A stretch of 7,144 nt of DNA from Bacteroidales bacterium (GTDB lineage Bacteria; Bacteroidota; Bacteroidia; Bacteroidales; ML635J-15), in NCBI GenBank assembly GCA_007130555.1, contig SLSH01000343.1, forward strand, positions 1-7,144, read 5' to 3'. The position numbers and the translations under genes were made by a program. The notes beneath the pieces were generated by a model, which saw only the letters and a program-made list of their open reading frames with translations, did no database searches and was not told the origin of the DNA. Each line of letters begins with the position of its first letter. Within the stretch, counting starts at the first letter, position 1. Of this stretch, positions 1-4,463 are shown one piece after another.

Positions 1-54
1 GAGGAAGTTTTAAGGGATGAACTCAGATGTGATCGTATCGAGGTGTCACGATGA
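1..54 (+). CDS. 3' end of an unidentified upstream gene (partial)
   Basis: Frame 1 is open from the left edge and ends in TGA at 52-54, giving 17 visible residues ending RCDRIEVSR. The stop overlaps the ATG of the next gene by four bases (ATGA at 51-54). Its GAG GTG codons (40-45, Glu-Val) double as the ribosome binding site of that gene. This tight coupling is the only reason to call it a real gene and a member of the same operon. The visible part is polar and charged and carries no recognisable domain, so no function can be given. Confidence 0.7.
   Translation, partial: EEVLRDELRCDRIEVSR
40..45 (+). promoter_or_regulatory. Ribosome binding site GAGGTG for the 47-residue gene
   Basis: GAGGTG ends five bases before the ATG at 51 and matches the CACCTC end of archaeal 16S rRNA. 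It supports translation of a gene that would otherwise be dismissed as too short. Confidence 0.7.
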
Positions 55-194
55 GAGGAATTGCGCTGAGCACAACAGGATGGCTCATCCTAGGGCTTCT
101 TACGCTTCTGGTCATCATCGGTTTGATTTTTGTATTTCGAGGACCGACAGAGGAGTTACTCTCTGAGGTTATCGACAGGTTGAGGTTCACGTGA
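51..194 (+). CDS. 47-residue single-pass membrane peptide
   Basis: This small gene encodes MRGIALSTTG followed by a strongly hydrophobic stretch at about residues 11-29, then a short amphipathic tail rich in Glu, Asp and Arg that ends RLRFT. There is no ectodomain, so the product is essentially an anchor. The N-terminus Arg-Gly-Ile-Ala ahead of a hydrophobic run fits the loose archaeal class III (prepilin peptidase) signal pattern. The start is chosen because ATG at 51 follows GAGGTG by five bases and overlaps the upstream stop by four. The TGA at 192-194 shares its last base with the ATG of the next gene. No known family is recognised. A role as a minor or assembly subunit of the same membrane complex is inferred only from context. 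Confidence 0.78.
   Translation: MRGIALSTTGWLILGLLTLLVIIGLIFVFRGPTEELLSEVIDRLRFT
182..186 (+). promoter_or_regulatory. Ribosome binding site GAGGT that decides the 194 start
   Basis: GAGGT (182-186) lies seven bases before ATG at 194 but only four before the in-frame GTG at 191. Most other genes here have 5-8 bases of spacing, so ATG 194 is the better start. Confidence 0.55.
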
Positions 195-1951
195 TGCGCG
201 CGATCCACATGCACATCGCTCAGCTCGTTCTCATAGCAGTAGTCGTTCTGATTATGGCACTCATATTGGGACGATCGTACGGGCATGGCGAAGGCATCGG
301 CATAGGTCTGATCGACTTCGCACGTAACTTGCTCGGTATGGAAGATGATGCGAGGCCTCTTCTCATCAGTAGCGCGACTGAGGTTACGGATACGGGTGTT
401 GTTACGAACGTGGAGGCATCTATACCGCGTGGCTACGTATTGGTCTGTGACGGAAACGAATACACCCCTGCAGAATCGGACTTCGAAGGAGGAAACGCAC
501 GGGTGGATTGTACGATGACGGTAAGCCCGCCCAGTGGTCAAGCGTACGGGCGAGTGGTGTATGAGGCGTCCGGGAGGCGTACGAGTGATGATGCATCGGT
601 CCTGCTCAGACGGTTCGAGTTCGAATTCATACGGCACAACCTGCCACAGGTTACGCTCGACTCCTTAGGTTTTGATAGGGATGAAAGCTCTATGGGAGGG
701 TATTCTCCTAATCCGGGGGCGAGCATCAATGAACCGTGCCGCACGATCGTAAAGATATGTGATCAAAATCAAAAGGTATTCGACGTGTGCGGTTTCGGCC
801 ATTCGACCTATGATTCGTTCGAGCAGTTCGGTCAGAAGAACTGCAAATCCGGGTTCTGGAACTGGGGTTGGATGAGTGTCGAAGACTGCGCTAAGGAATT
901 CATAGAAGAGATGAAAGAGGTGTTCGGTCAAGCTCAGTGTACGTTCTCTGATGAGGTGTTCCACCACGATGGCCTCTATCTGTGGGTTCCGGGCCTCTCA
1001 AGTCCAGGGGTTATCGAGCCGATCCTACTCGACACACCAACTATCGAACTACGAGATGGAGGATCTCGTTTCGAACCGTACCGCTCAGCGATCCTTACCG
1101 GTGAAGAGTTCTCGATCGAAGCCGATGTTTTAGCCGGAGAAGAATGGGGGGTTGACCCGAGACTGATCCTGACCTCGAGGGCCGGAGATCAAGATATCAT
1201 ACCGCTCGAGACGGAAAGCGTCAAAAAAGAGAGTTCGGGCATGGTATACGCGTTCAGCACACGGTGGATTTCGCTCAACGATCCTGATTCATACTCGTTA
1301 GAAATAGAAATCAAATACGTGATGGACGGGAACGATCGAATTGTCAGACACGAGTTTGGGACGGTTCGCGTGGTGTCTGAGAGTCCTTATGAGATACGCA
1401 TAATTCCACTGCCTGCCGACCTGTCGGATCAAAGCGCGGATATCAGAGAGTTCGAGGCTGTTGACACTGATCCTTCACCGATTGAAGCCGAAAACGTGGT
1501 TCTCGGAACCCAAGTCACTGTAGGTACAGACGCTCCGTTGCCTGATGAGATTCTGCGCTACACCATATTTGGCCCGAACAACGAGAACCTTCTCACTCAA
1601 CATGGCACTCTGAATAGTGCTGAAGGCGACGGATCGGTTTTCGAGGCCTTTCCGGTCATCCACAATCCCTTCTCGGAAGAGGGTGTATATCGGATCGAAT
1701 TGACGATAGAGTCGGTTGAAGGGCACGAGTATGTCCATGATCTGTTATACCTCACCCAACCAAGAGCGGTGTGCTCTTTCAGGGATGGGGTTTCGAGCTG
1801 TCCTGAAGGAAAATGGTGTGTAGCTTCACAACTCGAAGACAAGCCGTTCTGTTTCGACACTTGTGTACAATCAGGAGTTGAGGTGTGGGAAGTTGATGCG
1901 TGCTGCTCAGGACGTGTTTCGAGTAGAACTCTCCCTGCGAGGTGTATTTGA
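194..1951 (+). CDS. Large membrane-anchored, cysteine-rich extracytoplasmic protein
   Basis: The product is 585 residues from ATG 194. It starts MRAIHMHIAQ, and one membrane segment follows at about residues 9-26. The rest looks extracytoplasmic. There are 16 cysteines: two early, six clustered at residues 182-249 in an aromatic and charged region (Phe-Trp-Asn-Trp-Gly-Trp), and eight in the last 61 residues (525-585), including CPEGKWC and an adjacent Cys-Cys pair. Between the two clusters, at about 290-520, the sequence alternates in a beta-rich way and has a segment EEGVYRIELTIESVEG. That suggests one or two Ig-like beta-sandwich domains, but this is inference. The gene overlaps its upstream neighbour by one base and directly abuts the next gene. 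No catalytic motif was seen. A structural or adhesive role in the surface complex is the most economical guess; no family name can be defended. Confidence 0.9.
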   Translation: MRAIHMHIAQLVLIAVVVLIMALILGRSYGHGEGIGIGLIDFARNLLGMEDDARPLLISSATEVTDTGVVTNVEASIPRGYVLVCDGNEYTPAESDFEGGNARVDCTMTVSPPSGQAYGRVVYEASGRRTSDDASVLLRRFEFEFIRHNLPQVTLDSLGFDRDESSMGGYSPNPGASINEPCRTIVKICDQNQKVFDVCGFGHSTYDSFEQFGQKNCKSGFWNWGWMSVEDCAKEFIEEMKEVFGQAQCTFSDEVFHHDGLYLWVPGLSSPGVIEPILLDTPTIELRDGGSRFEPYRSAILTGEEFSIEADVLAGEEWGVDPRLILTSRAGDQDIIPLETESVKKESSGMVYAFSTRWISLNDPDSYSLEIEIKYVMDGNDRIVRHEFGTVRVVSESPYEIRIIPLPADLSDQSADIREFEAVDTDPSPIEAENVVLGTQVTVGTDAPLPDEILRYTIFGPNNENLLTQHGTLNSAEGDGSVFEAFPVIHNPFSEEGVYRIELTIESVEGHEYVHDLLYLTQPRAVCSFRDGVSSCPEGKWCVASQLEDKPFCFDTCVQSGVEVWEVDACCSGRVSSRTLPARCI

Positions 1952-2260
1952 ATGAGAGATACTAAGGGACGTATGAACAAAAAAGGGCTTGACGTAGCGT
2001 TCAGTTCGATCGTATATGCGATTCTCGCAGTGGTTGTTATAATCGTTCTGATCCTCATATTCCGCGACCGGGTGATAACGGTGCTCGGAGTTGAAGATCC
2101 GTGCGGTGAAGGACTGCTCAATGATCACCAGTGCTATTGGGAGCGTCCGAGCGCGGGAGCCTTCTGCTTCGAGGTCCGAGAACGAAGGTGCGAGACGTTC
2201 GCGAGCGAACCAGGTGACAGCGGTGCCCGCGATCATCCGCTCTGCTGTCGGGTGAGTTGA
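1952..2260 (+). CDS. Small pilin-like membrane protein with Cys-rich ectodomain
   Basis: The product has 102 residues. The N-terminus contains MNKKGLDVAFSSIVYAIL and then a very hydrophobic stretch to about residue 38, followed by a 60-residue ectodomain with six cysteines, including a terminal Cys-Cys pair. The Lys-Lys-Gly ahead of the hydrophobic run recalls archaeal class III prepilin signals, although Asp at +2 is atypical. ATG 1952 is chosen because GAGGTG at 1939-1944 sits seven bases upstream and the gene begins directly after the previous stop. ATG 1973 (MNKKG, 95 residues), with AAGGGA at 1964-1969, is a real alternative and would give a more pilin-like leader. All three lysines lie before the membrane segment and none in the ectodomain. 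It is probably a pilin-like or minor-pilin-like subunit; its exact family is unknown. Confidence 0.88.
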   Translation: MRDTKGRMNKKGLDVAFSSIVYAILAVVVIIVLILIFRDRVITVLGVEDPCGEGLLNDHQCYWERPSAGAFCFEVRERRCETFASEPGDSGARDHPLCCRVS

Positions 2261-2727
2261 TGCGAGGAGCACTACAGTTCTTCATATCGATCATCTATGC
2301 TGCTGTCATCGTGATGATCATCTACGCGATATTCCAGGCCTTTATCGGAGCGGCGTCGTTACGCGATGATTCTGACCGGCAACTCGCACGCAGCATACGT
2401 GCGGTAGAAACAAGAACCACGGTGAATCTCGAAGTCAAACCCGAGGAATCTGTCTTCATCGGCTCACCTGACGACTCCAACTGTGCTGCGAGGATTGAGG
2501 AAATCCAAGGTATCTGTGATCCGGGTTCGCTGTGCATATGCCTTTCCTTCAGCAGGGAAGGATGGTCTTCGATATGTCGGTCGATTCCTGCACACGCGTT
2601 CACCGTCACTGCGGGTGATAACACCCGCTCGATCGAGAACCGCTGTGCATGGTCGAGTGGGGCTGGCATGTATACGATGGGAGTTGAAGACGAGAACATC
2701 GTCCTAAGAGGTGACGTGAGGAGATGA
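2260..2727 (+). CDS. Pilin-like bitopic membrane protein, 155 residues
   Basis: The product starts MRGALQFFIS, with a single hydrophobic helix to about residue 31. Arg-Gly-Ala-Leu followed by an uncharged hydrophobic stretch is one of the two best matches in this window to the archaeal class III signal consensus. The ectodomain holds six cysteines, including a CDPGSLCIC motif near residues 87-95, and only one lysine. ATG 2260 is preferred over TTG 2257 because GGTGAG (2251-2256) is properly spaced and the TGATG overlap matches neighbouring junctions. The stop overlaps the next ATG as ATGA. The function is unknown. The context suggests a secreted or pilus-like subunit working with the flanking anchors. 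Confidence 0.88.
   Translation: MRGALQFFISIIYAAVIVMIIYAIFQAFIGAASLRDDSDRQLARSIRAVETRTTVNLEVKPEESVFIGSPDDSNCAARIEEIQGICDPGSLCICLSFSREGWSSICRSIPAHAFTVTAGDNTRSIENRCAWSSGAGMYTMGVEDENIVLRGDVRR
2611..2628 (+). repeat. Perfect 7-bp hairpin with ATAA loop inside a gene
   Basis: GCGGGTG (2611-2617), loop ATAA, CACCCGC (2622-2628) form a perfect GC-rich stem within the coding region of the 155-residue protein. No T-run follows, so it is not a classical terminator. It may affect mRNA structure or be chance. Confidence 0.5.
2708..2714 (+). promoter_or_regulatory. Ribosome binding site GAGGTGA for the 2724 start
   Basis: GAGGTGA ends nine bases before ATG 2724. A second purine run, GTGAGGAG, directly touches the ATG but is too close to serve as the usual site. 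Confidence 0.6.
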
Positions 2728-3365
2728 CGGATGAAGCATCCCGTCCGGAGCTCTTCTTCCTTTATGGGGTCATCATCTCAGTGATCATTCTCATGATATT
2801 CTTCACCAGCATACGAAAACTCTCCGATTTTGAGGATATCATGCTCGAATTTACCGCTGATGAGATCGCTCTTACTACAGAAGCGATAGCTGCTCGTCAC
2901 GGGTACACGTTCCTTCCCATCCGAATAGAACGTCTCACCGATCCAACGCTGTCGATATCCGAAGAAGGGATACTCAGGCTCAGTTACGATCCGCTCAAGA
3001 CCGAAGGCGAAGGCCTGGAGGGTTCGGATGAAACTAGGCCAGACTTCTCTGAATCCAGACGATTAGTCGTTCGCACAGAGCCGAGTAGTGTATCAGGTGC
3101 TTCGATCGCTCTTATCTCCCAAGAGAGAGTGGTGCGGATAGATCGGCTCGCCTCGTGTCAGAATGTCGAATCGAACAACGTGACTATCGGTGACATCCAA
3201 GCAGCGCAGATGGTCACGGTGATCGTCTCGGATCCATCGCGAGGGTGCGTCGAATTCGAGCGGATCGTTGAGCGACGAGGTTCTGAAGGATCAGTACAAA
3301 GAGTGATCGTCCGTTCTGAAGATATGGATGCGTATGGTGCTGAGGTGGTGATCTTTGCACGGTAG
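2724..3365 (+). CDS. Bitopic membrane protein, 213 residues, family unknown
   Basis: The N-terminus is MTDEASRPEL, followed by a hydrophobic segment at about residues 11-30 and then a 180-residue ectodomain. It is the only gene in the set without an Arg/Lys-Gly/Ala motif before the helix. After the membrane segment comes an amphipathic helix (ADEIALTTEAIAARHGYTF), then beta-rich sequence with two cysteines (SCQNV and RGCVEF) that could form one disulfide. Only two lysines are present. The layout of anchor, short linker, helix ending in a turn and then beta sheet recurs in the next two genes, suggesting distant paralogues. The stop is TAG, unlike the TGA of the others, and the next gene starts 11 bases inside this one. 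The GAG GTG codons at 3342-3347 serve as its neighbour's ribosome binding site. Confidence 0.9.
   Translation: MTDEASRPELFFLYGVIISVIILMIFFTSIRKLSDFEDIMLEFTADEIALTTEAIAARHGYTFLPIRIERLTDPTLSISEEGILRLSYDPLKTEGEGLEGSDETRPDFSESRRLVVRTEPSSVSGASIALISQERVVRIDRLASCQNVESNNVTIGDIQAAQMVTVIVSDPSRGCVEFERIVERRGSEGSVQRVIVRSEDMDAYGAEVVIFAR
3342..3347 (+). promoter_or_regulatory. Ribosome binding site GAGGTG supporting a TTG start
   Basis: GAGGTG ends seven bases before TTG 3355. No ATG or GTG lies between this site and the membrane segment of the next protein, so the site is the main support for a TTG start there. It also encodes Glu-Val in frame in the upstream gene. Confidence 0.65.
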
Positions 3366-3888
3366 GAGAGGTCAAGATGCCTGGGATGCGATCAAATGGA
3401 TCCCCCGGTTCATGATTTTTACAGTATGCCTTGTGCTTGTTCTCTACATCTTCTCCGTACTCATATCTGTGCAATATGATGCTCCAACGCTCAAAGCTAC
3501 CTCTTTCAATGCGATGGTCTTGTTCAGCGATGCGTTCTCGCCACCGAACGATCCAGGTACGATCGCGCTCGGTAGGTTCTCGAAGGAATCATTGCTCGAT
3601 CTCTTCGTCAGCGAATCAGAAGAAGCATCGTACGAGGAAGAAGTGTTGGTCGAAGAGTTCATCTTCGCTCCGGTCGGCATCCGTGTAGAACTCTCGAGCA
3701 TCGATGGATCATTCGATACCCGTGAACTGTTCTATGAGCAAAGAACGTTCGAGGTTCTTCGCGGTCTCTATATCGATGGTCGTTCCACCGTGTCTTTCGT
3801 TCGTTCGGAGAACCTGGTTCGTGTGATAGACGAATCGGAGCCGTCAGTACGGATGCCCGGAAAGCTCGTGATCGAGGTGATCGTCTGA
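3355..3888 (+). CDS. Bitopic membrane protein, 177 residues, TTG start
   Basis: Translation probably begins at TTG 3355, giving MHGRRGQDAWDAIKWIPRF before a hydrophobic segment at about residues 19-40. The next in-frame Met (residue 20) already lies inside that segment, so a later start would destroy the N-terminus. The RRG motif looks prepilin-like, but 12 residues including Lys and Arg separate it from the hydrophobic core, so cleavage there is doubtful. The ectodomain has a helix-turn region (NAMVLFSDAFSPPNDPG), then GTIALGRFSKESLLDLF, an acidic stretch, and a C-terminus ending PGKLVIEVIV. The only cysteine is inside the membrane segment. From memory this arrangement resembles uncharacterised proteins of small-genome archaea, but this could not be checked. 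The 11-base overlap with the upstream gene suggests translational coupling. Confidence 0.85.
   Translation: MHGRRGQDAWDAIKWIPRFMIFTVCLVLVLYIFSVLISVQYDAPTLKATSFNAMVLFSDAFSPPNDPGTIALGRFSKESLLDLFVSESEEASYEEEVLVEEFIFAPVGIRVELSSIDGSFDTRELFYEQRTFEVLRGLYIDGRSTVSFVRSENLVRVIDESEPSVRMPGKLVIEVIV
3874..3882 (+). promoter_or_regulatory. Strong ribosome binding site GAGGTGATC
   Basis: This nine-base match to the complement of the archaeal 16S 3' end (GATCACCTC) ends five bases before ATG 3888. It is the longest such match found in the window and predicts efficient initiation of the 191-residue gene. Confidence 0.7.
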
Positions 3889-4463
3889 TGAGACGAGGCA
3901 TGGGTCTTGCAGATATCATGTTGTATCTGTTCTTGCTCTTTCTCATCGGTCTCACTGTTGTTATTGCAGGCGTTCCGAACCTGTTCACAGGCGTCACAGT
4001 AACGATCGATTCTGATGTTGCTCTCAGAGAGACGCGTTCGGTTGTAGCAGAGAGATCCGTGTCTGAAGGATTGACCTTGATGAGTTCGGTGTTCGCTGAA
4101 CCAGGATTATCAGGTCATGAAGTGATCGCTTCGTACGTGTCGTACGTATATGCGGATAGTGCTCGATCGAGACTCAGACTCCCTTATATCGGTCGCGTCG
4201 ATGAGGCCCCGTCTCAACTCACGATTCGCCCATCTGTGCACGATACGATCCGAGCCGCTGCCCCGAACAGGCGCGACACCGTGGCAACACCACTATCCTT
4301 CAACGCGGACGGAACAGACTTCTTCAGAGCCGGAATCGTAGAAAGCGGAGGAGAGAGGAATACGGTTCGGTGGGTCCCGGGATACGTAGGCCCCGAACCT
4401 CATGCACGCGCCTTCCAGATAACTTACACGCTGCCCCTGGAGGTGTGGTTCGATGAGAGCTGA
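3888..4463 (+). CDS. Bitopic membrane protein, 191 residues, no Lys or Cys
   Basis: The product starts MRRGMGLADIML, and one long hydrophobic segment extends to about residue 34. A helical part with EGLTLMSSVFAEPGLSG then matches the helix-turn position of the two upstream proteins. The remaining ectodomain is beta-rich and ends LEVWFDES. It contains no lysine and no cysteine at all, while arginine is abundant. The ATG overlaps the previous stop by one base (TGATG). Its Glu-Val codons GAG GTG at 4440-4445 form part of the next gene's ribosome binding site, and the next gene starts 11 bases before this one ends. No enzymatic motif is visible. It is most likely a structural subunit of the same membrane complex; the function is unknown. 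Confidence 0.9.
   Translation: MRRGMGLADIMLYLFLLFLIGLTVVIAGVPNLFTGVTVTIDSDVALRETRSVVAERSVSEGLTLMSSVFAEPGLSGHEVIASYVSYVYADSARSRLRLPYIGRVDEAPSQLTIRPSVHDTIRAAAPNRRDTVATPLSFNADGTDFFRAGIVESGGERNTVRWVPGYVGPEPHARAFQITYTLPLEVWFDES
4131..4148 (+). repeat. Tandem 9-bp duplication encoding Ser-Tyr-Val twice
   Basis: TCGTACGTG is followed directly by TCGTACGTA, in frame, and encodes SYVSYV. This looks like a small replication-slippage duplication. The protein reading frame is preserved. Confidence 0.6.
4439..4445 (+). promoter_or_regulatory. Ribosome binding site GGAGGTG for the M23 gene
   Basis: GGAGGTG ends seven bases before ATG 4453 and lies inside the 3' end of the preceding gene. It fixes the start of the large peptidase gene. 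Confidence 0.75.

Noticed and set aside
191..193. GTG at 191 as start of the 585-residue protein
   Set aside because: Spacing to GAGGT at 182-186 is better for ATG 194, and TGATG overlaps recur at other junctions. The difference is one residue only.
23..637. Minus-strand open frame of 204 codons
   Set aside because: It lies opposite two coupled + strand genes that have good binding sites and coherent membrane proteins. Its translation is basic, low in structure and shows no motif, so it is a shadow.
2257..2259. TTG at 2257 as start of the 155-residue protein
   Set aside because: ATG follows immediately at 2260 with suitable spacing to GGTGAG. TTG would sit almost on the binding site.
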